A model generated the notes under the pieces. That model saw only the letters and a program-made list of their open reading frames with translations. It was not told the DNA's origin and ran no database searches. A program made the position numbers and the translations under genes. A stretch of 64,000 nt of DNA from Enterobacter oligotrophicus (GTDB lineage: Bacteria; Pseudomonadota; Gammaproteobacteria; Enterobacterales; Enterobacteriaceae), in contig NZ_AP019007.1 of assembly GCF_009176645.1 (NCBI RefSeq), positions 4,154,001 to 4,218,000 on the forward strand, in the 5' to 3' direction. This document shows, piece by piece, positions 51,145 through 60,755 of this stretch. Within the stretch, counting starts at the first letter, position 1, and each line of letters opens with the position of its first letter.

Positions 51145-52653
51145 ATGGCAATTAGCACACCGATGCTGGTGACATTTCTCGTTTATATTTTTGGCATGAT
51201 CCTGATAGGGTTTTTGGCGTGGCGTTCAACGAAAAACTTTGACGACTACATTCTGGGCGGACGCAGTTTAGGCCCGATGGTGACTGCACTCTCTGCAGGC
51301 GCATCCGACATGAGCGGCTGGCTGCTGATGGGGCTGCCGGGGGCAATTTTCATCTCCGGTATTTCTGAAAGCTGGATCGCGATTGGCCTGACAGTGGGCG
51401 CGTGGATCAACTGGAAGCTGGTGGCAGGCCGTCTGCGCGTGCATACCGAAGCCAACAACAACGCCCTGACGCTGCCGGATTACTTCACCGGACGTTTCGA
51501 AGATAACAGCCGCATTCTGCGTATTATCTCCGCGGTTGTGATTTTGCTGTTCTTCACTATCTATTGTGCTTCCGGCATCGTGGCGGGCGCGCGTCTGTTC
51601 GAAAGCACCTTCGGCATGAGCTATGAAACGGCGCTGTGGGCCGGTGCGGCGGCAACCATCCTCTACACCTTCGTGGGCGGGTTCCTGGCGGTAAGCTGGA
51701 CGGATACCGTGCAGGCGAGCCTGATGATTTTCGCCCTGATCCTGACGCCGGTGATTGTGATTTTCACCGTCGGTGGCTTTGCTGATTCGCTGGAAGTGAT
51801 CAAGCAGAAGAGCATTGAAAACGTCGACATGCTGAAGGGACTGAACTTCGTGGCCATCGTCTCCCTGATGGGCTGGGGCCTGGGCTACTTTGGTCAACCA
51901 CACATTCTGGCGCGCTTTATGGCTGCCGATTCTCACCACACCATCGTTCATGCGCGTCGAATCAGTATGACGTGGATGATCCTCTGTCTGGCTGGCGCGT
52001 GTGCGGTAGGCTTCTTCGGTATCGCCTACTTCAACAACAACCCGGCGCAGGCGGGCGCGGTGAACCAGAACGCCGAGCGCGTGTTCATCGAGCTGGCGCA
52101 GATCCTGTTCAACCCGTGGATTGCCGGTATTCTGCTGTCAGCGATCCTTGCGGCTGTGATGTCCACCCTCAGTTGCCAGCTGCTGGTCTGCTCCAGTGCG
52201 ATTACCGAAGACCTCTACAAAGCGTTCCTGCGTAAAGGCGCGAGCCAGCAAGAGCTGGTATGGGTAGGGCGCTTTATGGTGCTGGCAGTGGCGCTGGTGG
52301 CGATTGCGCTGGCCGCAAACCCGGAAAACCGTGTGCTTGGTCTGGTGAGCTACGCGTGGGCAGGCTTTGGTGCGGCATTTGGCCCGGTGGTCCTGTTCTC
52401 CGTGATGTGGTCACGCATGACCCGTAACGGCGCGCTGGCGGGAATGATCATTGGTGCAGTTACCGTTATCGTCTGGAAACAGTTCGCGTGGCTGGGCCTG
52501 TACGAAATTATTCCGGGCTTCATCTTCGGCAGCATCGGTATTGTGGTGTTCAGCCTGCTGGGTAAAGCGCCGTCTGCGTCCATGCAGAAACGCTTTGCAG
52601 AAGCGGATGCGCATTATCGCTCTGCACCGCCGTCTAAACTCCAGGCAGAATAA
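51145..52653 (+). CDS. putP: Sodium/proline symporter PutP
   Basis: Na+-coupled proline uptake in the inner membrane (SSS family). It has 502 residues with thirteen hydrophobic segments; the proline/Na+ site region ALSAGASDMSGWLLMGLPGA near 50-70 is intact, and the family core GWGLGYFGQPHILARFMA is present. Divergent from putA, under joint PutA control. The stop is followed by a REP-type stem and T-run. Confidence 0.98.
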   Translation: MAISTPMLVTFLVYIFGMILIGFLAWRSTKNFDDYILGGRSLGPMVTALSAGASDMSGWLLMGLPGAIFISGISESWIAIGLTVGAWINWKLVAGRLRVHTEANNNALTLPDYFTGRFEDNSRILRIISAVVILLFFTIYCASGIVAGARLFESTFGMSYETALWAGAAATILYTFVGGFLAVSWTDTVQASLMIFALILTPVIVIFTVGGFADSLEVIKQKSIENVDMLKGLNFVAIVSLMGWGLGYFGQPHILARFMAADSHHTIVHARRISMTWMILCLAGACAVGFFGIAYFNNNPAQAGAVNQNAERVFIELAQILFNPWIAGILLSAILAAVMSTLSCQLLVCSSAITEDLYKAFLRKGASQQELVWVGRFMVLAVALVAIALAANPENRVLGLVSYAWAGFGAAFGPVVLFSVMWSRMTRNGALAGMIIGAVTVIVWKQFAWLGLYEIIPGFIFGSIGIVVFSLLGKAPSASMQKRFAEADAHYRSAPPSKLQAE

Positions 52654-52671
52654 TTTTTCTCGCTGCACAAT

Positions 52672-52709
52672 GTAGGCCGGGTAAGCGCAAGCGCCACCCG
52701 GCTTTTTTC
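52672..52709 (+). terminator. REP-type stem with T-run after putP
   Basis: GCCGGGTAAGCGCAAGCGCC with the matching ACCCGGC, followed by TTTTTTC; acts as a probable terminator as well as a REP unit. Confidence 0.75.
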
Positions 52710-52770
52710 TTGCCAAAATCCATAATTTCCTGTGATATCCATATACTTATAACAATGAGGATAGCGAAGC

Positions 52771-53190
52771 ATGACAATCAAAGCAGGGGTAATGGTGGCG
52801 GCAGTATTGATGCTGGCTGGCTGCACTGCTCCCTCGCAGCACGCGGCGGTGGAGACCTGCAAAGCCGAGAATCAGATGCAGCAGACCACGCTCTATTTCG
52901 GTCTGAACCGTCCGGCCGGGGCGCAGATCACGAACAACGAGTGGCAGCAGTTTGTTGACCAGGACGTGACGCCGCGTTTTCGCGATGGTTTAACGGTATT
53001 TGATGCGCGCGGTCAGTGGCTGGGGAATGATGGAAAAGTGGCGCGTGAGCCGAGCAAGGCGCTGATGCTTATCCACGGCAAAGATACGCAGAGTGAGACA
53101 AATATCGAAGCATTACGTGGGATCTATAAGTCACGCTTCGCGCAGGAGTCGGTGATGCGGGTCGATCAGCCGGTGTGCGTGCAGTTTTAA
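52771..53190 (+). CDS. DUF3574 lipoprotein
   Basis: Predicted lipoprotein of unknown function, 139 residues. The lipobox LAGC puts the lipidated cysteine at residue 18 (MTIKAGVMVAAVLMLAGCTAP); residue +2 is Thr, so outer-membrane sorting is expected. The soluble part contains TLYFGLNRPAGAQITNNEW and FRDGLTVFDARGQW, typical of DUF3574. It may pass through the putP stem-loop, or have its own promoter in the AT-rich 60 bp upstream. Confidence 0.85.
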   Translation: MTIKAGVMVAAVLMLAGCTAPSQHAAVETCKAENQMQQTTLYFGLNRPAGAQITNNEWQQFVDQDVTPRFRDGLTVFDARGQWLGNDGKVAREPSKALMLIHGKDTQSETNIEALRGIYKSRFAQESVMRVDQPVCVQF

Positions 53191-53196
53191 TAAAAA

Positions 53197-53258
53197 ACGG
53201 CGGGATAACCCGCCGTTGTTATGTTGTATGCCGGGTAAGCGAAGCGCCACCTGGCATA
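53197..53258. terminator. Terminator plus REP unit between the DUF3574 gene and the nucleoside transporter
   Basis: AACGGCGGG-ataa-CCCGCCGTT (53197-53218) followed by GTTATGTT, then a REP core GCCGGGTAAGCGAAGCGCCA (53230-53258). They separate convergent genes. Confidence 0.72.
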
Positions 53259-53261
53259 GCA

Positions 53262-54446
53262 TCACAGCACTAATCCAGCAAAGCTCGCCGACAGCAAACT
53301 CACCAGCGTCGCGCCATACACCAGCCGCAAGCCAAAACGTGACACCACATTGCCCTGCTGCTCGTTCAGCCCCTTAATCGCCCCTGCCACAATGCCGATG
53401 GACGCGAAGTTAGCAAACGACACCAGGAAAACGGACAAAATGCCCAGCCCGCGCGGCGTCATCTGATGGGCAATTTTCTGCAGCTCAATCATTGCGACAA
53501 ATTCATTCGCGACCAGCTTCGTCGCCATAATACTGCCTGCGTTTAAGGCATCACTCAGCGGAATACCCACCAGCCATGCCAGCGGATAAAACACATAGCC
53601 CAGGATCTGCTGGAAGCTCATGCCAAATACGCTGGAGAACAGGGCATTAACGGCGCTGATAAGGGCAATAAAGCCAATCAGCATCGCCAGAATAATCATC
53701 GCCACTTTAAAACCGGCCAGAATATATTCGCCCAGCATTTCAAAGAAGCTCCGGGATTCATGCAGTTTTTCCAGTTTGATATCCGGCTCCGCTTCCGGGC
53801 GCGCCGGGTTGATAACGGAGAGAATAATAAAGGTGCTGAACATGTTCAGAATAAGTGCCGCGACGACAAATTTAGCGTCGAGCATGGTCATATAAGCACC
53901 GACAATCGACAGAGAAACGGTCGACATCGCCGTAGCGGCCATTGTGAACAGGCGGCGAGACGAGAGATCGCCCAGTACACTTTTGTAAGCAATGAAGTTT
54001 TCCGACTGACCGAGGATTAGCGAACTCACCGCATTAAAAGACTCCAGCTTACCCATGCCGTTCAGCTTCGACAGCAGCGTACCGATAACCCGAATAAAGA
54101 CCGGCAGAATTCGCCAGTGCTGAAGAATACCAATCAGCGCGGAAATAAAAATAATTGGGCAGAGCACGCCAAGGAAAATGAACGCCAGACCTTTTTCACC
54201 CATTCCGCCAAAGACAAAATTGGTCCCTTCGGCGGCGAATTTAAGCAGAGACTCAAAGAAGCCGGACACATACTTAATAATGAACAGGCCGCTTTCTGCA
54301 TGCAGGAAAAAGAATGCCAGCGCTATTTCAATGGCAATGAGTTGTAAAACAAAACGAATGCGGATTTTTCGGCGATCGAAACTCACCAGCCAGGCGAGCG
54401 CAAGGATAATCGCCAGCGCCAGCAGGAAATGGACAATGTTATACAT
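53262..54446 (-). CDS. NupC-type concentrative nucleoside transporter
   Basis: Proton-coupled nucleoside importer of the CNT family in the inner membrane. It has 394 residues with about ten hydrophobic segments; family motifs [14 protein letters not shown] and [12 protein letters not shown] (substrate-site Asn-Glu-Phe) plus [12 protein letters not shown] are intact. It is similar in length to NupC (400) and NupX; which paralogue it is cannot be decided. In E. coli K-12 this position has no such gene. Divergent from efeU. Confidence 0.9.
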   Translation of the reverse strand: MYNIVHFLLALAIILALAWLVSFDRRKIRIRFVLQLIAIEIALAFFFLHAESGLFIIKYVSGFFESLLKFAAEGTNFVFGGMGEKGLAFIFLGVLCPIIFISALIGILQHWRILPVFIRVIGTLLSKLNGMGKLESFNAVSSLILGQSENFIAYKSVLGDLSSRRLFTMAATAMSTVSLSIVGAYMTMLDAKFVVAALILNMFSTFIILSVINPARPEAEPDIKLEKLHESRSFFEMLGEYILAGFKVAMIILAMLIGFIALISAVNALFSSVFGMSFQQILGYVFYPLAWLVGIPLSDALNAGSIMATKLVANEFVAMIELQKIAHQMTPRGLGILSVFLVSFANFASIGIVAGAIKGLNEQQGNVVSRFGLRLVYGATLVSLLSASFAGLVL

Positions 54447-54621
54447 GATTGATGATCTGCAGATTAATGAGGCGCATATTTAGCCATAGCGAAGGTTAAC
54501 CGTAAATGGGCATTTTCGTTATAACTTATAAACTTAACGATAACTTATGCGATTATTATCCCGCGATGCGTTTACATCTCGTCATCAAAACACCACACAT
54601 TTCGCTTGTTTTTCTTGTTGC

Positions 54622-54640
54622 CGTAATGATAATCACTATC
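54622..54640. promoter_or_regulatory. Fur box of efeUOB
   Basis: The 19 bp CGTAATGATAATCACTATC with its leading base matches the Fur consensus GATAATGATAATCATTATC at 16 of 19 positions. It lies about 60 bp before efeU and would repress the operon in iron sufficiency. Confidence 0.85.
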
Positions 54641-54697
54641 AAAAGAATTTACTTTTCTTTGCATCAGTTGACCGCGATAAACATTTAAGGTGTCGGC

Positions 54698-55531
54698 ATG
54701 TTTGTTCCATTTCTCATTATGTTACGTGAAGGCCTCGAAGCGGCCTTGATTGTCAGCCTTATCGCCAGTTACCTGAAGCGAACCCAGCGCGGACGCTGGA
54801 TTGGTGTGATGTGGGTGGGCGTGTTTCTCGCCGCGGGGCTCTGTCTGGGCCTGGGGATTTTGATCAACGAAACGACCGGTGAATTCCCGCAGAAAGAACA
54901 AGAGCTGTTTGAAGGTATTGTCGCGGTGATTGCGGTGGTGATCCTCACCTGGATGGTGTTCTGGATGCGTAAAGTCTCCCGCAATGTAAAAGTGCAACTG
55001 GAGCAGGCGGTGGATAACGCTCTGCAAAAGGGCAATAACCACGGCTGGGCGCTGATCATGATGGTCTTTTTCGCTGTGGCGCGCGAGGGGCTGGAGTCGG
55101 TGTTTTTCCTGCTGGCAGCGTTTCAACAGGATGTCGGTATCTGGCCACCTGTTGGTGCAATGCTGGGGCTGGCAACCGCCGTGGTGCTGGGCTTCCTGCT
55201 CTACTGGGGCGGCATTCGCCTTAACCTGGGCGCATTCTTTAAATGGACCAGTCTGTTTATTCTGCTGGTGGCGGCGGGGCTGGCGGCAGGGGCAATCCGC
55301 GCCTTCCACGAAGCGGGACTGTGGAATCACTTCCAGGACGTGGCGTTTGACCTCAGCAACGTCATCACCACCCATTCTCTGACCGGCACCCTGCTCGAAG
55401 GTATCTTCGGTTATCAGGAAACGCCGAGCGTCAGCGAAGTGGCGATCTATTTCATCTATCTCATTCCGGCGCTGGTGCTGTTCTTCATGCCCTCGCGCCC
55501 CAGCACGCAGCCGTCGCGTACTGCGCCCTGA
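54698..55531 (+). CDS. efeU: Ferrous iron permease EfeU
   Basis: Inner-membrane Fe2+ channel of the acid-induced EfeUOB system, homologous to yeast Ftr1. It has 277 residues with about seven membrane helices and two REGLE motifs: residues 10-14 and again in [15 protein letters not shown]. The frame is intact, unlike E. coli K-12 in which efeU is frameshifted. It begins the operon, 43 bp before efeO. Confidence 0.96.
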   Translation: MFVPFLIMLREGLEAALIVSLIASYLKRTQRGRWIGVMWVGVFLAAGLCLGLGILINETTGEFPQKEQELFEGIVAVIAVVILTWMVFWMRKVSRNVKVQLEQAVDNALQKGNNHGWALIMMVFFAVAREGLESVFFLLAAFQQDVGIWPPVGAMLGLATAVVLGFLLYWGGIRLNLGAFFKWTSLFILLVAAGLAAGAIRAFHEAGLWNHFQDVAFDLSNVITTHSLTGTLLEGIFGYQETPSVSEVAIYFIYLIPALVLFFMPSRPSTQPSRTAP

Positions 55532-55574
55532 AGTGCTCATTGTAGTTACAACATACTTTAAAAAGGGAAGGGTC

Positions 55575-56702
55575 ATGGCAATTCAATTTCGTCGTAGTGC
55601 GTTACAGGCTGGTGTGGCGGCGCTGATTGCGTCTGCATTCGCTGCGCAGGCTGCGGATATTCCGCAGGTTAAAGTCACCGTTAATGATAAGCAGTGTGAG
55701 CCGATGACCATTACGGTCAACAGCGGTAAGACGCAGTTTATTATTCAAAACCACAGCCAGAAGGCGCTGGAGTGGGAGATCCTCAAAGGCGTGATGGTGG
55801 TGGAAGAGCGTGAAAACATCGCCCCTGGTTTTAGCCAGAAAATGACGGCTAACCTGCAGCCGGGCGAGTACGACATGACCTGCGGCCTGCTGACTAACCC
55901 GAAAGGCAAGCTGATCGTGAAAGGTGAAGCGACGGCAGATGCCGCTAAAGGCGAAGCGTTGCTGAGCCTGGGCGATGCTATCACGGCGTACAAAGCCTAT
56001 GTCACCAAAGAGACGGCAGACCTGGTCACAGGCACCAAAGCCTTTACCGACGCGGTGAAAGCGGGCGATATCGAAAAAGCGAAATCGCTTTATGCCCCAA
56101 CCCGTCAGCACTATGAGCGCATTGAGCCAATTGCCGAGCTGTTCTCTGACCTCGATGGCAGCATTGATGCCCGTGAAGACGATTACGAGCAGAAAGCCGC
56201 CGATCCGAAATTCACCGGTTTCCACCGCCTGGAAAAAGCGCTGTTTGGCGATAACTCCACCAAAGGGATGGAGAAATACGCTGAGCAACTTAACAGCGAT
56301 GTGCTGGATCTGCAAAAGCGTATCAGCGAGCTGGCGTTCCCGCCGTCAAAAGTGGTGGGCGGTGCGGCCGGTCTGATTGAAGAAGTGGCCGCCAGCAAAA
56401 TCAGTGGTGAAGAGGATCGTTACAGCCACACCGACCTGTGGGATTTCCAGGCGAACGTAGACGGTGCGAAGAAAATTGTCGATCTGTTGCGTCCTCAGTT
56501 GCAGAAAGCGAACAGCGAACTGCTGGCGAAAGTGGATGCCAACTTTAAGAAAGTCGACACCATTCTGGCGAAGTATCGCACTAAAGACGGCTTCGAAACC
56601 TACGACAAACTGACCGATGCTGACCGTAATGCGCTGAAAGGGCCTATTACCACGCTGGCAGAAGATCTGGCTCAGTTACGTGGCGTTCTGGGCCTGGACT
56701 AA
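55575..56702 (+). CDS. efeO: Periplasmic iron-uptake protein EfeO
   Basis: Periplasmic partner of EfeUOB thought to bind iron and deliver it to EfeU. The ATG at 55575 (AAGGGAAGGG upstream) gives 375 residues: signal peptide ending near AQA (about 26), a cupredoxin-like domain (about 30-125) and a helical M75-type domain (about 130-375) with HYERIEP and [11 protein letters not shown]. Middle gene of the operon, 5 bp before efeB. Confidence 0.96.
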   Translation: MAIQFRRSALQAGVAALIASAFAAQAADIPQVKVTVNDKQCEPMTITVNSGKTQFIIQNHSQKALEWEILKGVMVVEERENIAPGFSQKMTANLQPGEYDMTCGLLTNPKGKLIVKGEATADAAKGEALLSLGDAITAYKAYVTKETADLVTGTKAFTDAVKAGDIEKAKSLYAPTRQHYERIEPIAELFSDLDGSIDAREDDYEQKAADPKFTGFHRLEKALFGDNSTKGMEKYAEQLNSDVLDLQKRISELAFPPSKVVGGAAGLIEEVAASKISGEEDRYSHTDLWDFQANVDGAKKIVDLLRPQLQKANSELLAKVDANFKKVDTILAKYRTKDGFETYDKLTDADRNALKGPITTLAEDLAQLRGVLGLD

Positions 56703-56707
56703 GCACC

Positions 56708-57991
56708 ATGAACAAGCAAGACGAGTATGACGTCGCTGAACCTTCACGACGTCGATTGCTGAAAGGAGTAGGGGCGCTTGGCGGCGCGCTTGCTCTGGCT
56801 GGGGGCTGTCCGGTGGCACATGCGGCAAAACCGCAAAGTGCCCCCGGCACGCTGTCGCCGGATGCCCGCATGGAGACGCAGCCGTTTTATGGCGAGCACC
56901 AGTCGGGTATTCTGACGCCGCAGCAGGCCGCGATGATGCTGGTGGCGTTTGATTCGCTGGCGAGTGATAAGGCCGACCTGGAACGTCTGTTTCGCCTGCT
57001 GACGACGCGGATCGCGTTTCTCACCGCAGGCGGCCCGGCACCGGACACGCCAAACCCGCGCCTGCCGCCAATGGACTCCGGCATTCTGGGGCCGTTTATC
57101 GCTCCGGATAACCTGACGATTACCGTGTCGGTGGGGGAGTCACTGTTTGATGACCGTTACGGCCTGGCGAAGCAGAAGCCGAAAGCGCTGCAAAAAATGA
57201 CGCGCTTCCCGAACGATTCCCTTGATGCGGCGCTGTGTCATGGCGATCTGCTGCTGCAGATTTGCGCCAACACTCAGGACACGGTGATCCACGCGTTGCG
57301 CGATATTATTAAACACACCCCGGATCTGCTGAGCGTGCGCTGGAAGCGGGAAGGGTTTATCTCTGACCACGCCGCCCGCAGCAAAGGGAAAGAGACACCG
57401 GTTAACCTGCTGGGCTTCAAAGACGGCACGGCTAACCCGGACAGCAGCAATGCTGCGTTAATGAAAGATATCGTCTGGGTGACGGACAACCAGGATGAAC
57501 CCGTCTGGGCCGTGGGCGGCAGCTATCAGGCGGTGCGGATTATCCAGTTCCACGTAGAGTTCTGGGACCGTACCCCGCTGAAAGAGCAGCAGACGATCTT
57601 TGGTCGCGACAAGCAAAGCGGCGCGCCGCTGGGCATGAAGAACGAGCATGATGTGCCGGACTACGCAAGCGACCCGGATGGCGACACCATCGCGCTGGAC
57701 AGCCATATTCGCCTCGCGAATCCGCGAACGCAAGAAACGCAGTCCAGCCTGATGATGCGCCGGGGCTACAGCTACTCATTGGGCGTCACGAACTCCGGTC
57801 AGCTGGATATGGGACTGCTGTTTGTCTGCTACCAGCACGATCTGGAGAAGGGCTTTTTAACCGTACAGAAGCGCTTAAACGGCGAAGCGCTGGAAGAGTA
57901 CATAAAGCCCATCGGTGGTGGTTACTTCTTTGCCCTGCCAGGCGCACGCAATCGCCAGGCTTATCTCGGCCAGGGATTAATCGAAGCCTGA
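56708..57991 (+). CDS. efeB: Haem-containing DyP-type peroxidase EfeB
   Basis: Tat-exported haem peroxidase that oxidises Fe2+ for uptake and may recover iron from haem. It has 427 residues. N-terminal Tat signal with twin arginines in [16 protein letters not shown] and an Ala-rich tail; DyP GXXDG motif GFKDG at 236-240, with the distal Asp and Arg and a later proximal His in the C-terminal half. Last gene of efeUOB, followed by a terminator. Confidence 0.96.
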   Translation: MNKQDEYDVAEPSRRRLLKGVGALGGALALAGGCPVAHAAKPQSAPGTLSPDARMETQPFYGEHQSGILTPQQAAMMLVAFDSLASDKADLERLFRLLTTRIAFLTAGGPAPDTPNPRLPPMDSGILGPFIAPDNLTITVSVGESLFDDRYGLAKQKPKALQKMTRFPNDSLDAALCHGDLLLQICANTQDTVIHALRDIIKHTPDLLSVRWKREGFISDHAARSKGKETPVNLLGFKDGTANPDSSNAALMKDIVWVTDNQDEPVWAVGGSYQAVRIIQFHVEFWDRTPLKEQQTIFGRDKQSGAPLGMKNEHDVPDYASDPDGDTIALDSHIRLANPRTQETQSSLMMRRGYSYSLGVTNSGQLDMGLLFVCYQHDLEKGFLTVQKRLNGEALEEYIKPIGGGYFFALPGARNRQAYLGQGLIEA

Positions 57992-57996
57992 TAATT

Positions 57997-58030
57997 GTCC
58001 CTGCGATAGTTCGCGGGGACATTATTTTTT
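57997..58030 (+). terminator. Terminator of efeUOB
   Basis: GTCCCTGCGA-tagt-TCGCGGGGAC forms a 10-bp stem (one G-T pair), then ATTATTTTTT. Confidence 0.87.
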
Positions 58031-58045
58031 CATATGACTAACCTT

Positions 58046-58063
58046 CTGTTATATTTCTGTAAT
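58046..58063. promoter_or_regulatory. Pho box (PhoB site) of phoH
   Basis: CTGTTAT-ATTT-CTGTAAT: two 7-mers each 6/7 identical to the PhoB half-site CTGTCAT, with the standard 4-bp spacer. It lies 150 bp before the long phoH start and would activate it in phosphate starvation. Confidence 0.75.
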
Positions 58064-58214
58064 ATTCGTATATGAGACTGAATCCACTGCAGGAGTAGTC
58101 TGAAAAGTTGCATCTAGGTAAAATAAATGTTGCATTTATGATAAATCCTGATGTACTTAAGATAAGACAGCGGTAGTTCCCGGCAGTGATACTGATTCAC
58201 TATGGAGATCGCGA

Positions 58215-59279
58215 ATGGTTGCGTCCTGTACTGGACAAGGTAAACAAAACAACCGCAGCACCCGGCGCGGAGGCTCAGACTCCGGCAGCGATTTCTTCAC
58301 CACGAAATTCCCCCCTTCACCTCAAGAATCTGATTCCACCGACGTGCAGAACGGTGCGCGTAGCTATTCTGTATCGTCATCCGGTAAAGCAAGCAATGGC
58401 TTACAAGGAAGCCAACCCTCTGATGTTCGTGCGCATAATCGTGCCGACGCTGGCGCGTGTGATGAATACCAACAACTCAAGGTGCTATCCATGGGAAGAC
58501 AAAAAGCAGTGATCAAAGCTCGTCGCGAAGCAAAACGTGTGCTGAGACGGGATTCACGTAGCCATAAACAACGTGAAGAAGAATCGGTCACCTCGCTTGT
58601 GCAGATGAGTGGCGTAGAAGCAATTGGCATGGCGCGTGACAGCCGTGATACTTCACCAATTGTGGCGCGTAATGAAGCTCAGGCGCACTACCTGAATGCT
58701 ATCGAGAGTAAACAGCTCATCTTTGCAACCGGTGAAGCCGGATGCGGGAAAACGTGGATTAGTGCAGCCAAAGCGGCGGAAGCTCTGATCCATAAGGACG
58801 TGGACAGGATTATCGTCACTCGTCCGGTACTGCAAGCTGATGAAGATCTCGGCTTCTTGCCCGGAGATATTTCGGAGAAGTTTGCCCCGTACTTCAGGCC
58901 CGTCTATGACGTGCTGGTGAAGCGACTGGGCGCATCCTTTATGCAGTACTGCCTGCGACCAGAGATTGGCAAGGTGGAAATCGCGCCGTTCGCCTATATG
59001 CGCGGACGTACATTTGAAAATGCGGTCGTCATTCTTGACGAGGCTCAGAACGTGACTGCTGCGCAAATGAAGATGTTTTTAACGCGCCTCGGGGAGAACG
59101 TGACGGTTATCGTCAACGGCGATATTACCCAGTGTGACCTGCCATCCGGCGTGAAATCCGGACTGAGCGACGCGATGTCACGTTTTGAGGAAGATGAGAT
59201 GATCGGCGTGGTGCGCTTTACAAAAGATGACTGCGTCCGTTCGGCGCTGTGCCAGCGCACGCTGCAAGCGTACTACTGA
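58215..59279 (+). CDS. phoH: PhoH family ATPase (phosphate-starvation inducible)
   Basis: Cytosolic P-loop protein related to superfamily 1 helicases; biochemical role not settled. The conserved core starts at MGRQKAVIKARREAKRVLRR (ATG 58491, 262 residues) and has Walker A GEAGCGKTW and Walker B VVILDEAQ. I give the longer start at 58215 (354 residues, GGAG upstream), which equals the annotated E. coli length; its first 92 residues are Ser/Gly/Asn-rich and probably disordered. Either start is possible. A Pho box precedes and a terminator follows. Confidence 0.9.
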   Translation: MVASCTGQGKQNNRSTRRGGSDSGSDFFTTKFPPSPQESDSTDVQNGARSYSVSSSGKASNGLQGSQPSDVRAHNRADAGACDEYQQLKVLSMGRQKAVIKARREAKRVLRRDSRSHKQREEESVTSLVQMSGVEAIGMARDSRDTSPIVARNEAQAHYLNAIESKQLIFATGEAGCGKTWISAAKAAEALIHKDVDRIIVTRPVLQADEDLGFLPGDISEKFAPYFRPVYDVLVKRLGASFMQYCLRPEIGKVEIAPFAYMRGRTFENAVVILDEAQNVTAAQMKMFLTRLGENVTVIVNGDITQCDLPSGVKSGLSDAMSRFEEDEMIGVVRFTKDDCVRSALCQRTLQAYY

Positions 59280-59295
59280 GTGTGAGATTGTGTTG

Positions 59296-59325
59296 AAGGC
59301 CTGGGAAACCAGGCCTTATTTTTAT
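59296..59325 (+). terminator. Terminator of phoH
   Basis: AAGGCCTGG-gaaa-CCAGGCCTT followed by ATTTTTAT. Confidence 0.85.
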
Positions 59326-59345
59326 GTGCGTCATCTGAGGCGCAA

Positions 59346-59711
59346 TTATAAAGACTTGTGCGTGTCGTCAGCAGGGATGGCCTGACAGGCTTCGCGCTTT
59401 TCGGCCCATTTCAGCATGGCATCCAGCGCCGGGCACAGGGCTTGCCCCCATTCCGTAAGGCGGTATTCAACCTTTGGCGGCACCTGCGGGTAGAGTTTTC
59501 TCGAAACGATTCCGTCGGACTCAAGCTGTCGCAGCTGTTGAGCTAACATCTTTTGCGAGATCCCAGGGATCAATTTTTCAAAGTCTGAGTAACGCTGAAC
59601 TTTTCCGTCGAAAAGATGGAAAAGAATGATTAATTTCCAGCGACCTTCCAGCAGTCGAATGACCTCTTCAACACCGAATGCCGCTGTGGCAGGCGTGTAA
59701 ACCTTACTCAT
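59346..59711 (-). CDS. HxlR-family winged-helix regulator
   Basis: Transcription factor of the HxlR type, 121 residues. One winged helix-turn-helix domain fills about 12-105, with RLLEGRWKLIILFHLFDGKV, QKMLAQQLRQLESDGIVSRK and the wing YPQVPPKVEYRLTEWG. There is no cysteine in the N-terminal sensing position of some family members. It is divergent, by 89 bp, from the NTF2-remnant/SDR pair, which it presumably controls together with itself. Confidence 0.9.
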   Translation of the reverse strand: MSKVYTPATAAFGVEEVIRLLEGRWKLIILFHLFDGKVQRYSDFEKLIPGISQKMLAQQLRQLESDGIVSRKLYPQVPPKVEYRLTEWGQALCPALDAMLKWAEKREACQAIPADDTHKSL

Positions 59712-59800
59712 AATTCAGTAACTTACTTTTTTGTGCGTTCTTGATGTTTTTACAGTCTATGGTGAAAATGCCTGTACTGCAACTAACAGGAGCCAGCACG

Positions 59801-59956
59801 ATGCCACTCTTTTTTCCTGCCGCTATTTCTGCCTGCTTTGAGGCGGATATCGCGAATGTTATTCACTGCTTCACGGCAGATGCACGGGTTATTGATGAAC
59901 TCAGTCATGCTTGCGGACTGGTGGATGGCAAGATCTCAACGCTGGAGATGGTGTAA
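59801..59956 (+). pseudogene. Internally deleted NTF2/SnoaL-like protein remnant
   Basis: A frame of 51 codons starting at the ATG at 59801 (AACAGGAG upstream). The first half (FFPAAISACFEADIANV then [12 protein letters not shown]) looks like the N-terminus of an NTF2-like/SnoaL protein (~120 residues), and the end [11 protein letters not shown] looks like its C-terminal strand, with the middle missing in frame. It stops in TAATG, overlapping the SDR start by 1 nt, so it may still serve to couple SDR translation. Recognition is by remembered family pattern. Confidence 0.6.
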
Positions 59957-60735
59957 TGTCTATGAATCTTGAGCTACAAGGGAAACGAATTCTGGTAACC
60001 GCAGGGACGAAGGGCGTTGGAAAAGCGGTGGTGGGGCTTTTTCGTGAACTCGGCGCGAAAGTGTTAACCACAGCAAGAACACAGCCTGCGGAAGCGATAG
60101 CCGATGTTTTTATCGCGGCGGATCTCACCACGATTGAGGGATGTGAGAGCGTGGCCAGAGCGGTACAGGTTCACTTTGGCGGCGTTGATATTATTGTTCA
60201 TGTTGCCGGTGGCTCAACTGCACCGGGCGGTGGCTTCGCTGCATTAGGTGAAGAGGAATGGCAGCAGGAGTTAAACCTTAACCTGCTGCCTGCCGTCCGG
60301 CTGGATCGCGCGTTGTTACCCGGTATGCTGGAGCAGGGGGAAGGCGTGATTATTCACGTTACATCCATTCAGCGTGAACTCCCCTTGCCACAATCGACGA
60401 CCGGCTATGCGGCGGCGAAGGCCGCGTTATCGACCTACAGTAAAAGCCTGTCAAAAGAGGTTTCTCCAAAGGGTGTACGTGTGGTACGTGTGGCACCAGG
60501 ATGGATTGAAACGGAAGCGTCTGTGGCTATGGCCGAACGGCTGGCGTTGCAGGCGGGGACAGATTATGAAGGTGGAAAGAAAATTATCATGGATGCCCTG
60601 GGGGGTATTCCGCTGGGGCGTCCGTCGAAGCCGATTGAAGTGGCAAACCTGATCGCTTTTCTGGCCTCACCACGTGCGGCAACGATCACCGGAACAGAAT
60701 TTGTGATTGACGGTGGAACGGTTCCGACGGTGTAG
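59956..60735 (+). CDS. Short-chain dehydrogenase/reductase (SDR)
   Basis: Classical SDR oxidoreductase of unknown substrate, 259 residues. Rossmann cofactor loop [11 protein letters not shown] near 14-24, VHVAGGS in the NNAG position (changed from the usual Asn-Asn-Ala-Gly to Val-Ala-Gly-Gly), the catalytic serine in HVTSIQRE and YAAAKAAL (Tyr-x3-Lys) are present. The ATG at 59956 overlaps the remnant gene's stop; a longer frame to 59911 lies inside that gene. Probably controlled by the divergent HxlR regulator. Confidence 0.88.
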   Translation: MSMNLELQGKRILVTAGTKGVGKAVVGLFRELGAKVLTTARTQPAEAIADVFIAADLTTIEGCESVARAVQVHFGGVDIIVHVAGGSTAPGGGFAALGEEEWQQELNLNLLPAVRLDRALLPGMLEQGEGVIIHVTSIQRELPLPQSTTGYAAAKAALSTYSKSLSKEVSPKGVRVVRVAPGWIETEASVAMAERLALQAGTDYEGGKKIIMDALGGIPLGRPSKPIEVANLIAFLASPRAATITGTEFVIDGGTVPTV

Positions 60736-60755
60736 ACATCGGGAGCGCTGTAGTT

